Assembly (NCBI RefSeq): GCF_014201115.1
Contig: NZ_JACHDO010000001.1
Span: 1,178,001 to 1,242,000 of the forward strand
Origin: Nocardiopsis metallicus
GTDB taxonomy: Bacteria; Actinomycetota; Actinomycetes; Streptosporangiales; Streptosporangiaceae
Length of the DNA: 64,000 bases
Reading direction: 5' to 3'
Shown: positions 1 to 8,021 of the stretch, piece after piece
Layout of the letters: the number at the start of each line of letters is the position of its first letter
Position numbering within the stretch: the first letter of the stretch is position 1
Position numbers and translations under genes: made by a program
Notes under the pieces: generated by a model
Told to the model about the DNA's origin: nothing
What the model saw: the letters and a program-made list of their open reading frames with translations, nothing else
Databases searched by the model: none

Positions 1-2
1 GC

Positions 3-545
3 GAGGGCACCTTCGCGGTCCTGTCGGCCACCCCCAACGCCACCAACCAGAACGCCTGGATCGCGGCGATGGAGGAGGTGCTCCAGGAGGAGGAGTACGC
101 CGACCTGGAGCTGGTGGACACCGTCTACGGCAACGACGACGACCTGCAGTCCTTCCAGGAGATGCAGGGCCTGATGCAGTCGCACCCCGACCTGGGCGGC
201 GTGGTCTCGCCGACCACGGTGGGCCTGGCGGCGGCGGCGCGCTACGTCAGCGACTCCGAGTACAAGGGCGAGGTGGCCGTCACCGGCCTGGGCACGCCCA
301 ACCAGATGCGCGAGTTCGTCAACGACGGCACCGTCGAGGAGTTCGCCCTGTGGAACCCGCTCGACCTGGGCTACCTGGCCGGGTACACCGGTGCCGCGCT
401 CAAGGCCGGGCAGATCACCGGAGCCGAGGGCGAGACCTTCACCGCCGGGCGCCTGGGCGAGTACACCTTCGAGACCGATCGCGAGATCGTGCTCGGCCCG
501 CCGCAGGTCTTCGACGCCGACAACATCGACGACTTCGACTTCTGA
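3..545 (+). CDS. rhaS: Rhamnose ABC transporter substrate-binding protein, C-terminal part (partial)
   Basis: The gene enters from the left edge in frame 3; 180 codons remain before a TGA. This is the C-terminal half of a periplasmic-binding-protein-1 fold (ribose/rhamnose type), which in a Gram-positive is a membrane-anchored lipoprotein that captures sugar for a CUT2 ABC importer. Visible family features are the TPNATNQNAW segment, the hinge-side VVSPTTVG stretch and the VTGLGTPNQM block, which resemble RhaS-type rhamnose-binding proteins. The next gene is a rhamnose mutarotase only 13 bp away, which supports rhamnose as substrate. The signal peptide and N-lobe lie outside the window, so the assignment rests on the C-lobe and context. 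Confidence 0.85.
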   Translation, partial: EGTFAVLSATPNATNQNAWIAAMEEVLQEEEYADLELVDTVYGNDDDLQSFQEMQGLMQSHPDLGGVVSPTTVGLAAAARYVSDSEYKGEVAVTGLGTPNQMREFVNDGTVEEFALWNPLDLGYLAGYTGAALKAGQITGAEGETFTAGRLGEYTFETDREIVLGPPQVFDADNIDDFDF

Positions 546-558
546 CCGGAGGTAAGGC

Positions 559-876
559 ATGCGACGCGTCTGCTTCGTACTCAAGGTGCGCGAGGACCGG
601 CTGGAGGAGTACAGACAGCGCCACGCCGAGGTCTGGCCGCAGATGCGCCGAGCGCTGTCGGAGAGCGGGTGGCACAACTACTCGCTGTTCTGCGACGAGC
701 GCGGCACGGTGGTCGGCTACCTGGAGACCGAGGACTTCGACGCCGCCCGTGAGGCCATGGCCGGAACCGAGGTGAACGCCCGGTGGCAGGCCGAGATGGC
801 GCCGTTCTTCGAGGGCCTGGACGGTCGCCCCGACGAGGGGATGGTCCCGCTGACGGAGATCTTCCACCTGCCCTGA
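559..876 (+). CDS. rhaM: L-rhamnose mutarotase
   Basis: 105 residues, the usual length of the RhaM family (about 104). It interconverts alpha and beta anomers of L-rhamnose in the cytoplasm so that the isomerase receives its preferred form. The family pattern is clear: an N-terminal FVLKVREDRLEEYRQRH strand-helix with the conserved His, then the W-P block, HNYSLF, and a C-terminal MAPFFEGLDG segment, a dimeric alpha/beta-barrel fold. A Shine-Dalgarno-like GGAGGT lies a few bases before the ATG and the spacing to the binding-protein gene is 13 bp, so they are one operon. A strong terminator hairpin follows. Confidence 0.93.
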   Translation: MRRVCFVLKVREDRLEEYRQRHAEVWPQMRRALSESGWHNYSLFCDERGTVVGYLETEDFDAAREAMAGTEVNARWQAEMAPFFEGLDGRPDEGMVPLTEIFHLP

Positions 877-908
877 TATGTAGGGTTTTGTCAAGAGGCA
901 AGTCCTGA

Positions 909-954
909 CGTCCCGCTCGGGCGGCCCTTCGTTCGTGGCCGCCCGAGCGGGACG
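909..954. terminator. Strong bidirectional terminator hairpin
   Basis: An 18-bp perfect inverted repeat (909-926 with 937-954, 10-base loop) is followed by CCGCCTTTTC. It sits between the plus-strand rhamnose genes and the minus-strand ytf operon, so it can end both converging transcripts. The rest of 877-1131 shows no gene. Confidence 0.85.
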
Positions 955-1131
955 CCGCCTTTTCTGCGGCCGCTGACATCCCGGTACTGCGAAGTCCGGT
1001 CGTCGTGGTGCGGACGCTCCTTCACCAGCGTTCCGGTCTGACCCGACCGAGGCCGCATGGACGCACGGGTCGGCCCCGTCCGCGGGACACGGGGTCCAGT
1101 GGACGGGGCCACGCGTTTGAGCCGGGCCGGG

Positions 1132-2124
1132 TCATTCGGTCCGGCGCACGATCAGGCGCTGGAACATGATGAAGGCCAACAGCAGCACCCCGATGACGAT
1201 CCGGGTCCACCAGGAGCTGAGGGAACCCTCGAAGGAGATCAGCGTCTGCACAGTGCCGAGCACCAGCACGCCCAGCACCGAGCCGGCCACGTAGCCGACC
1301 CCGCCGGTCAGCAGGGTCCCGCCGATCACCACCGCGGCGATCACGTCCAGCTCCATGCCGACCCCGTGCAGCCCGTACCCGGAGAGCATGTACAGGCTGA
1401 ACAACAGCCCGCCCAGGGCCGAGCAGAACCCGCTCACCGCGTACACGCCCACCCGGACCCGGCCGGTGGGCAGGCCCATCAGACGGGCCGAGGAAGCGCT
1501 GCCGCCCACCGCGTACACGGTGCGGCCGAACCGGGTCAGGTGCAGGACGTACACGGCGGCCAGCACCACGGCCAGGGCGATCAGGACGCTGTAGGTCAGG
1601 GTCACCCCGTCCGTGAGGGTGATGGTCCCGGTGGCCATCGTCCGGAAGAGGGGATCGGTGATGGAGATCGACTCCACGCTGATCAGCAGGCACAGCCCCC
1701 GGGCCAGGAACATCCCGGCCAGGGTGACGATGAAGGGCTGTACGTCGAAGACGTGGATCACCAGCCCCATGAGCAGGCCCAGCGTGGTACCGGTGACCAG
1801 GACTGCCAGCACCGACATCAGCGGCGGCCAGCCCGCCTGCAGGGTGGCGGCGGCGATCATCGTGGACAGCGCCGCCACCGCGCCCACCGACAGGTCGATG
1901 CCGCCGGTCAGGATCACGAAGGTCATCCCCACCGCGAGCACGATGAGGAACGCGTTGTCCACGAACAGGTTGGTGAAGATCTGCGCGGAGGCGAACCCGT
2001 CATAGCGCACCGCCCCGGTGCCGAAGGTCAGCACGAACACCGCGAACGTGGCGATGACCGGCAGGAACCGCTGGGGCAGGCGTTCGACGCGGTTCCGCGC
2101 CCGGGTCACGTCCAGGACTCTCAT
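1132..2124 (-). CDS. yjfF: Sugar ABC transporter permease (YjfF type, CUT2)
   Basis: 330 residues, matching YjfF-like permeases (about 330). It is an integral membrane subunit of a CUT2 (ribose/galactofuranose-type) importer, with several hydrophobic helices. The typical GMTFVILTGGIDLSVG loop lies early and a second conserved block, AVVIGGTLLTGGVGYVAGSVLG, lies near the C-terminus. I start at the ATG at 2124 because it overlaps the stop of the upstream permease gene by 4 bp (ATGA), a coupled-translation arrangement. Order and sequence match ytfQ-ytfR-ytfT-yjfF. With the ATPase gene of this system truncated, the permease is probably non-functional in its own complex. Confidence 0.9.
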   Translation of the reverse strand: MRVLDVTRARNRVERLPQRFLPVIATFAVFVLTFGTGAVRYDGFASAQIFTNLFVDNAFLIVLAVGMTFVILTGGIDLSVGAVAALSTMIAAATLQAGWPPLMSVLAVLVTGTTLGLLMGLVIHVFDVQPFIVTLAGMFLARGLCLLISVESISITDPLFRTMATGTITLTDGVTLTYSVLIALAVVLAAVYVLHLTRFGRTVYAVGGSASSARLMGLPTGRVRVGVYAVSGFCSALGGLLFSLYMLSGYGLHGVGMELDVIAAVVIGGTLLTGGVGYVAGSVLGVLVLGTVQTLISFEGSLSSWWTRIVIGVLLLAFIMFQRLIVRRTE

Positions 2125-3128
2125 GCCGCGGTCACCTCCTTGGAACGGGACGGGGCGGACCCGGCGGGCCGCCTGGGACCGAACAGCCGGGCGGAGCGGG
2201 GGGACTGCAGCAGGCACACGGCGATCACCACGAGCGCCTTGAACACCAGGATCGCGTTGGGCGCGATCCCGACGTTGTACACGGTGGTGGTCAGGGTCTG
2301 GATCACCAGGGCGCCCACCAGTGTGCCGGTGAGCGAATAGCGCCCGCCGGCCAGCGACGTACCGCCGATGACCACGGCCAGGATCGCGTCCATCTCGATC
2401 CACAGTCCCGCGTTGTTGGCGTCGGCGGCGCTGACGTTGGAGCTGATCATCAGACCGGCCACCCCGGCGCACAGCCCGGCGAACACGTACACGGTCCACA
2501 CGATGGTGCGTGAGCCCACCCCGGCGAGCCGGCCGGCCCGCGGGTTGGTCCCCACGGCCTCCACCAGCATGCCCAGGGCGGTACCGCGGGTCAGGGCGCC
2601 CACCAGCAGCAGCACGCCCAGGCTGATCAGGATCGCGATCGGCAGCACCAGGAAACCCGCTCCGATCTGCCGGTAGAGCGGATCGTTGACCGTGATGATC
2701 TGACCCTCGGTGATCAGCATGGCGCCGCCGCGACCGGCGGTCATCAGCACCAGGGTCGCGATGATCGGCTGGATACCCAGGACCGAGACGAGGAACCCGT
2801 TCCACAGGCCCAGGAGAACGCACACGGCCAGTGCCAGGACCATGGCGGTGAACGCGTGCCCGCCCCCGGCGATCCAGGTACAGGCGACGGCCCCGGAGAT
2901 CGCGGCGACCGCGCCCACCGACAGGTCGATACCGCGGGTGGCGATCACCAGGGTCATGCCCACCGCGATGAGCAGGGTGGGCGCGCCGTTGCGCAGGATG
3001 TCGACGACCCCGCCGTACAGGCGCCCGTCCTGCAGGCGCAGTTCCAGGAACGCCGGGTTGACCACGGCGTTGAGCACGATCAGCAGCACCAGGGCGGCGA
3101 CCGGCCAGAAGAGGTGGTGTCGGATCAC
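2121..3128 (-). CDS. ytfT: Sugar ABC transporter permease (YtfT type, CUT2)
   Basis: 335 residues, the partner permease to YjfF in a YtfQRT-YjfF furanose importer. Hydrophobic helices run through the whole length. The conserved ATRGIDLSVGAVAAISG loop is near residue 65-80 and the AVVIGGTSLAGGRYSLTG block is near the C-terminus. Its start overlaps the end of the ATPase gene by 4 bp and its end overlaps yjfF by 4 bp, so the genes are translationally coupled. Two different permeases forming a heterodimer is typical of the Ytf system, where ribose systems use one permease twice. The gene itself looks intact. Confidence 0.9.
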   Translation of the reverse strand: MIRHHLFWPVAALVLLIVLNAVVNPAFLELRLQDGRLYGGVVDILRNGAPTLLIAVGMTLVIATRGIDLSVGAVAAISGAVACTWIAGGGHAFTAMVLALAVCVLLGLWNGFLVSVLGIQPIIATLVLMTAGRGGAMLITEGQIITVNDPLYRQIGAGFLVLPIAILISLGVLLLVGALTRGTALGMLVEAVGTNPRAGRLAGVGSRTIVWTVYVFAGLCAGVAGLMISSNVSAADANNAGLWIEMDAILAVVIGGTSLAGGRYSLTGTLVGALVIQTLTTTVYNVGIAPNAILVFKALVVIAVCLLQSPRSARLFGPRRPAGSAPSRSKEVTAA

Positions 3129-4066
3129 GGGGACACCGCCGTCGGCTCGTGCCCGGCGATGGCCGCCATCACCTCGTCCACGGTGACCCCGTCACCGTCG
3201 AGTTCGGTCACCTTGCGGCGGTCGCGCAGCACCACCACGCGGTCGCAGACCCGGACCACCTCCTCCAGCTCCGCGGAGACGAACAGCACCGCCATACCGT
3301 CGGCGGCCAGGTCGGTCACGACCTTCTGGATCTGTGCCTTGGCGCCGACGTCGATACCGCGTGTGGGCTCGTCCAGGATGAGTAACCGGGGCCGGGTGAC
3401 CAGCCAGCGCGCCAGCAGGACCTTCTGCTGGTTCCCGCCGGACAGGTTCCCCATGACGGCGTTCGGGTCGGCCGGACGGATGTCGAGCCGTTCGATGTAC
3501 TCCTCCACCAGCGCGTCGGCGGTGCGCCGGGGTACCGGGCGCATCCACCCCCGGGCGGCCTGCAGGGCCAGGACCAGGTTGTCGCGCACGGTCAGGTCGG
3601 CGATGACCCCCTCCGCCTTGCGGTCCTCCGAGCACAGGGCCACCCCGCGCGCGATCATCGGGCGCGGGCCGCGGGGGCGGACCCGGCGGCCGTCGACGCT
3701 GAGCGTCCCGCTGTCCGCCCGGTCGGCGCCGAACAGCAGCCGCGCCGTCTCGGTGCGCCCCGAACCGAGCAGCCCGGCCAGGCCCACCACCTCACCGGCG
3801 TGGATCTCCAGGTCGAAGGGGGCGATGGCGCCCGTGCGGCCCAGCCCGCGGGCGGTCAGCACCGGTGCGGTGCCGGGGGAGCGCTCCTCGGAGCGGCGCT
3901 CCACCTCCTCCAGGGTGCCCAGTTCCCGGCCGAGCATCGCCGAGACCAGTTCGAGGCGGTCGGTCTCCTGCGGAAGGTACTCACCGACCAGGGCGCCGTT
4001 GCGCAGGACGGTCATCCGGTCGGCGATCTCGTACACCTGGTCCAGGAAGTGGGAGACGAACAGGAT
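3125..4066 (-). pseudogene. ytfR: Sugar ABC transporter ATP-binding protein, N-terminally truncated (YtfR type)
   Basis: Only the last 314 codons remain of a tandem-ATPase protein that is normally about 500 residues. The surviving part begins at the H-loop of the first nucleotide-binding domain (LFVSHFLDQVYE), followed by the complete second domain with [18 protein letters not shown] and [15 protein letters not shown]. In this family the second domain has a degenerate Walker A and the first does the hydrolysis, so the essential Walker A, signature and Walker B of domain 1 are lost. The break is exactly at the end of the IS3-type element (4067). Only 47 bp lie between the other IS end and the ytfQ stop, so about 190 codons were deleted. 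An ATG at 4036 could give a 303-residue fragment. Confidence 0.9.
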
Positions 4067-4104
4067 TGAACTGGTCCCCGATAGTTGGACCGGCTAACTA
4101 AAGG

Positions 4105-4959
4105 TTAGGCCGCCAGGGCCTGAGCTCGGTACTGCACCGGGCTCAGGCCCTCAAGATAGCTATGGACGCGTTCGTGGTTGAACCAGGCGATGTACTCATC
4201 CAGCCCTGCGGTGAACTCCTCGACGGTCTCGAACTCGGAGTGGGTGAAGAACTCCTCCTTCAGGTGACCGAAGAAACTCTCGATCACCGCGTTGTCCAGA
4301 CAGTTGCCCTTGCGCGACATCGACTGAAGACCGTCGACCCCGGCGAGCAGCCGCCGCCAGGACACGTGCTGATACTGAAACCCCTGGTCGGAGTGGACCA
4401 GCGGGCTCTGACCAGGGGGCAGGGTCTTCAACGCCTCCCGCAAGGAGGTGTTGGTCAACTCCAGGTTCGGTGACAGAGCGGCCGTGTAGGAGATGATCTG
4501 CCGGTCGAACAGGTCCATGACCGGTGACAGGTAGACCTTGTGGCCCGCGACGGCGAACTCGCTCACGTCGGTCACCCATTTCTGGTTCGGCCCCTGCGCG
4601 GTGAAGTCACGCTCCAGCAGGTTCGGCGCCACCTGGCCCGCCTGGCCCCGGTAGGAGCCGTAGGGCTTCTTGCGGCGCACCCGGCAGACCAGGCCCAGCT
4701 GGTTCATGAGCTTGAGTACGGTCTTCTTCGCTACCCGCCACCCCTTCTTGAGGAGCTGGTCATGGATCCGGCGGTGCCCGTAGCGGCCCTTGTTCTTGTC
4801 GAAGAGCTGCCTGATCTGGGCCTTGAGCGCTGCGTGGGGATCCGGGGTTTGGAGTCGGGCCTGGTGGTAGAAGAACGTGGAGCGGGCCAGCCCAGCAACC
4901 CGCAGCAGCACGTCCAATCGGTGTTCGGCCTTGAGGGCGACCACAGCGTGAACCCTCAC
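4105..4959 (-). CDS. IS3-family transposase OrfB (DDE integrase domain)
   Basis: 284 residues. It starts with an HTH_21-type region (RYGHRRIHDQL), followed by the rve integrase core. The DDE triad is visible in WVTDVSEF, VHSDQGFQY and DNAVIESFFGHLKEE. It starts with GTG at 4959, overlapping the orfA stop by 4 bp. In this family OrfB is often made as an OrfAB fusion by programmed frameshift, but here a coupled restart is also possible. It catalyses excision and integration of the element. Confidence 0.93.
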   Translation of the reverse strand: MRVHAVVALKAEHRLDVLLRVAGLARSTFFYHQARLQTPDPHAALKAQIRQLFDKNKGRYGHRRIHDQLLKKGWRVAKKTVLKLMNQLGLVCRVRRKKPYGSYRGQAGQVAPNLLERDFTAQGPNQKWVTDVSEFAVAGHKVYLSPVMDLFDRQIISYTAALSPNLELTNTSLREALKTLPPGQSPLVHSDQGFQYQHVSWRRLLAGVDGLQSMSRKGNCLDNAVIESFFGHLKEEFFTHSEFETVEEFTAGLDEYIAWFNHERVHSYLEGLSPVQYRAQALAA

Positions 4960-5438
4960 TCTGGTGGATGTTCCCTCAAGGCCCGCACTTTTCCCAGGTA
5001 GGCGTTCTGGGCACGCAGGAGCTCGTTCTCACGGCGTAGTCGTTCCAGCTCTGAGGCTGGCTCTTGTGGTGCGCTCTTGGGCGGGCGTCCTCGCTGCTTG
5101 GGGCGTAGCCCTTCTGAGCCCTGGGTGCGGTAGGTGCGCACCCACGATTCCAGCAGCTTGGGTGAGGACAGTTCCAGTTCCTTGGCCAGCTCGGTCTTGG
5201 GCTCGCCCGCCAGGAGGCGGCGCACCGCCTCGACCTTGAACTCGAAGGAGTAGGACTTCTTCGCTTGTTTGGTCACCAGCGCTCCCGGGCCGTGGATCCG
5301 CCACCGTCGGTACAGGCTTCGGACCGCCCATCGCGAGACCCCCAGAGAGGCCGCTACCGCGTGATCGGCTCTGCCTTGCTCGAACAACGCTATCGCTTGG
5401 TGGCGTTGGTCCTGGGTGAGTGAGCTGTTCGCTCTCAT
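4956..5438 (-). CDS. IS3-family transposase OrfA (helix-turn-helix)
   Basis: 160 residues. It has two helix-turn-helix segments (HAVAASLGVSRWAVRSLYRRW and a later ELAKELELSSPKLLESWVRTY) and ends in a leucine-zipper-like coiled coil (ELERLRRENELLRAQNAYLG), the IS150-type OrfA layout. It binds the IS ends and pairs with OrfB. The ATG at 5438 lies just inside the right inverted repeat. The same frame stays open upstream through ytfQ in antisense, so the longer frame is an artefact and not a fusion. Confidence 0.9.
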   Translation of the reverse strand: MRANSSLTQDQRHQAIALFEQGRADHAVAASLGVSRWAVRSLYRRWRIHGPGALVTKQAKKSYSFEFKVEAVRRLLAGEPKTELAKELELSSPKLLESWVRTYRTQGSEGLRPKQRGRPPKSAPQEPASELERLRRENELLRAQNAYLGKVRALREHPPE

Positions 5439-5544
5439 GGGACTGCTCCCTGGTCGATGGAACTGGATTTCCAGTCCAACTTCCAGGGAGCAGTTCAGCG
5501 GTGGGTGCGGGTCAGGGGCGCGCCGGGGCTCCGAGGAGGGGGTC

Positions 5545-6504
5545 CTAGTACTGGCGGTCCGGGAGAGCGGCCTCGGCCTCCTCCTGGGTGAAGGTGGTCT
5601 CCTCCACCTCGATCCGCTTGGGGACCTCCTCGCCGGCCGCGACCTGCTCCACGAGTTCCATGAGCTGCTCGCCCAGCAGCGGGTTGCACTCGACGATGAA
5701 GTTGATGTCGCCCTCGGCCAGGGCCTCCATCCCGGCTCGGACGGCGTCCACCGTGATGATCCGGATGTCCTCGCCGGGCTCCAGACCGGCGGCGCGGATC
5801 GCCTCGATGGCGCCGAGCCCCATGTCGTCGTTGTGCGCGTAGACGACGTCGATGTCGTCGTGGGAGCGCAGGAAGGCCTCCATGACCTCCTTGCCGCCCG
5901 AACGGGTGAAGTCACCGGTCTGGGTGGCGATGACCTCGATGTCGGGGTGGTCGGCGATGACCTCCGCGAACCCCTCCTGCCGGTCGATGGCGGGCGCGGC
6001 ACCGGTGGTGCCCTGGAGTTCCACCACGTTGGTCTGGCCCTCGGCGTTGTCGACCAGCCACTCGCCCGCCTTGCGGCCCTCCTCGACGAAGTCGGAGCCG
6101 AGGAAGGCCTCGTAGAGGGTGTCGTCGTCGGAGTCGATGGCCCGGTCGGTGAGGACGACCGGGATGTCGGCGCGCTGGGCCTCCAGCAGGACGGCGTCCC
6201 AGCCGGTCTCCACGACCGGGCTGAACGCGATGACGTCGACGTTCTGCTGGATGAAGGAGGGGATGGCCCGGATCTGGTTCTCCTGTTTCTGCTGGGCGTC
6301 GGAGAACTGGAGGTCGATCCCGGCGTCCTCGGCCGCCTGCTGGATCGACTCGGTGTTGGCGGTACGCCAGCCGCTTTCGGCACCGACCTGGGAGAAGCCC
6401 AGCGTGATGGTCCCGTCGTCGGCCGCGGGCGAGCCGCCCGACCCGCAGGCCGTGACTGCCAGCAGGGCGAGTGCCGCCGCGGAGGCGGTGATGCACTTCT
6501 TCAT
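5545..6504 (-). CDS. ytfQ: Furanose-type sugar ABC transporter substrate-binding lipoprotein (YtfQ-like)
   Basis: 319 residues. A lipoprotein signal ends at Cys20 (AVTAC), then comes a type-1 periplasmic binding fold. The sequence follows E. coli YtfQ closely: TLGFSQVGAESGWR, QQKQENQIRAI, FSPVVETGWD, VVELQGTTGAAPAIDRQ, GDFTRSGGKEVMEAF and YAHNDDMGLGAI. YtfQ binds galactofuranose and related furanoses. The shared operator with araB and an arabinofuranosidase suggests that here the ligand may be an arabinose furanose form, which is my inference. It is the first gene of the ytf operon, controlled by the promoter/operator at 6565-6662. Downstream its ATPase gene is destroyed. Confidence 0.93.
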   Translation of the reverse strand: MKKCITASAAALALLAVTACGSGGSPAADDGTITLGFSQVGAESGWRTANTESIQQAAEDAGIDLQFSDAQQKQENQIRAIPSFIQQNVDVIAFSPVVETGWDAVLLEAQRADIPVVLTDRAIDSDDDTLYEAFLGSDFVEEGRKAGEWLVDNAEGQTNVVELQGTTGAAPAIDRQEGFAEVIADHPDIEVIATQTGDFTRSGGKEVMEAFLRSHDDIDVVYAHNDDMGLGAIEAIRAAGLEPGEDIRIITVDAVRAGMEALAEGDINFIVECNPLLGEQLMELVEQVAAGEEVPKRIEVEETTFTQEEAEAALPDRQY

Positions 6505-6564
6505 CGGGGGTCCTCCAAGTCAGTGCGACCCGAGGGGTGGGGGTGATCCGGGTCACTTTGCCAA

Positions 6565-6594
6565 TATAGTGAGCGCTAACATTTCCCGCGTCAA
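6565..6594 (-). promoter_or_regulatory. ytfQ promoter with LacI-type operator in the spacer
   Basis: On the minus strand a -35 TTGACG (6589-6594) and a -10 ACTATA (6565-6570) are 18 bp apart. The operator ATAGTGAGCGCTAACATT (6566-6583) covers the spacer and -10. It resembles the LacI-family consensus TGTTAGCGCTAACA and the sites at the GH62 and araB promoters, so repression by occlusion is expected. Confidence 0.75.
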
Positions 6595-6645
6595 TCCCGT
6601 TAACCGGATATTTCAGGGTTCTTGTCGACCATCGGAGAGTGCAGT

Positions 6646-6662
6646 ATGTTAACGCCAACTAT
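6646..6662. promoter_or_regulatory. Second LacI-type operator in the ytfQ-lacI intergenic region
   Basis: ATGTTAACGCCAACTAT; its reverse complement closely matches the araB site at 60251-60268. It lies 80 bp from the ytfQ promoter operator and between ytfQ and the divergent lacI gene. This allows looping, or joint control of the regulator gene. No other gene is seen in 6505-6836. Confidence 0.6.
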
Positions 6663-6836
6663 GTTTCCGAAAGAGTTGCTCGGTGTCTGTGTGCGGGCCC
6701 CTGGGGAGCTGTCAGGGCGAGCCGCGCGGGAGCCTGCGCCCAGGTGAAACCGCCAGATGTCCGACGAACCGATCACATAGCCTGGTAGTGCTCACAAAGG
6801 CGGTGAGCGGTAGCCCCGGCAGCCAAGGAGTCATGG

Positions 6837-7880
6837 GTGGAGCGCACTTCCCAGTCCGTCCGAGTGAACCGCGAACCGGCGATGACGGACGTAGCCCGGC
6901 TCGCGGGCGTCTCCCACCAGACGGTCTCCCGGGTGCTGAGCGGACACCCCAACGTCCGCGAGCGGACCCGCCTGCGGGTACGCGCCGCCATCGAGCAACT
7001 GGGATACCGGCCCAACCGGGCGGCCCGCACCCTGGCCACCGGAAAATCCCAGCTCCTCGGCGTGGTGGCGCAGAACTCCACTCTGTTCGGCCCCTCCTCG
7101 CTGCTGGCCGCCTTCGAACAGGCCGCCGCCGCCCGGGGTTTCGTGGTCAGCGTGCGCCGCGTCGAGGTGCTCGACCCCGTCGCCATCGCCGCGGCCGTGG
7201 AACACCACCGCGAACAGCGCGCCGCCGGGATCGTGGTGATAGCGCCGACCGCCGCCGCCGACGAGGCCCTGGCCCAGCTGCCCACCGACATGCCCCTGGT
7301 GACGATCGACGGCGACCCCACGCGCCAGCACGGTCTGGTGACGGTGGACCAGGAGGCCGGAGCCTACGAAGCCACCCGATGCCTCCTGGAAGCGGGGCAC
7401 GAGACCGTCTGGCACGTGGCGGGCCCCGCCGACTGGTTCGACGCCGCGGGACGGCTGCGGGGCTGGAAGCTGGCCCTGGAGGACCGCGACGCCGAGGTCC
7501 CGCCGGTCAGCCCGGCGGACTGGAGCGCCGCCTCGGGCTACCGTGCGGGCCTGATGCTCGCCCGGATGCCGGAGGTAACGGCCGTCTTCGCCGCCAACGA
7601 CCATCTGGCGCTGGGGATCCTGCGGGCGATGCACGAACGCGGCCGCCCGGTCCCCGGTGACGTGAGCGTGGTGGGCTTCGACGACGTGCCCGAGGCCGCC
7701 TACTTCATCCCTCCGCTGACCACGGTGCGGCCCGACTTCGACAAGGTGGCCGCTGAGACGCTGAGCGTGCTCCTGGCCTCCATCGTCGGAGAGGAAGAGG
7801 ACCAGCACGGCTACTCCACCCGGCGGGTGATCGTTCCGACCCTGGTCGAACGCGACAGCGTGGCCCCGCCGCCCGAGTGA
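6837..7880 (+). CDS. LacI-family transcriptional regulator
   Basis: 347 residues. The N-terminal LacI HTH (MTDVARLAGVSHQTVSRVLSG, about residues 16-36) and hinge helix (GYRPNRAARTLATG) precede a periplasmic-binding-type effector domain ending in DVSVVGFDDVPEAAYFIPPLTTVRPDF. It starts at a GTG. It is divergent from ytfQ across 330 bp containing two operators, so it is the best candidate regulator of the ytf operon and perhaps of the whole arabinose regulon, with a sugar as inducer. The LacI gene at 61875-62915 is the alternative candidate for the arabinose sites. Confidence 0.9.
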   Translation: MERTSQSVRVNREPAMTDVARLAGVSHQTVSRVLSGHPNVRERTRLRVRAAIEQLGYRPNRAARTLATGKSQLLGVVAQNSTLFGPSSLLAAFEQAAAARGFVVSVRRVEVLDPVAIAAAVEHHREQRAAGIVVIAPTAAADEALAQLPTDMPLVTIDGDPTRQHGLVTVDQEAGAYEATRCLLEAGHETVWHVAGPADWFDAAGRLRGWKLALEDRDAEVPPVSPADWSAASGYRAGLMLARMPEVTAVFAANDHLALGILRAMHERGRPVPGDVSVVGFDDVPEAAYFIPPLTTVRPDFDKVAAETLSVLLASIVGEEEDQHGYSTRRVIVPTLVERDSVAPPPE

Positions 7881-8021
7881 CCGACGGGGGCCCGCCCGCC
7901 GCGCGTCCTCGGATCGGCTCCGGCTCCGGGCGCCGCAGCGGCCGCATGCCCCCGTGTGACTACACTGTGCGCCGTCGGGCACAACGGCGGCGATGTCCGC
8001 CACGGATACGGGGGCGTGCGG

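Larger units (their letters stand above)
4067..5497 (-). mobile_element. IS3-family (IS150-like) insertion sequence
   Basis: About 1431 bp bounded by imperfect inverted repeats that both begin TGAACTG and share TCCC and AGTTGGAC farther in. It holds two overlapping minus-strand transposase frames, orfA and orfB, as in IS150-type members. Flanking bases (GAT on the left, GCG on the right) do not form a target duplication, and the host ytfR gene has lost its 5' part next to the right end. I infer insertion followed by an IS-adjacent deletion, or recombination between two copies. The transposase frames look intact. Confidence 0.85.

Noticed and set aside
4956..6383. OrfA of the IS fused to an upstream 300-codon extension
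   Set aside because: The extension is the out-of-frame reading of ytfQ (Ser/Arg/Pro-rich) and lies outside the IS end at 5497.
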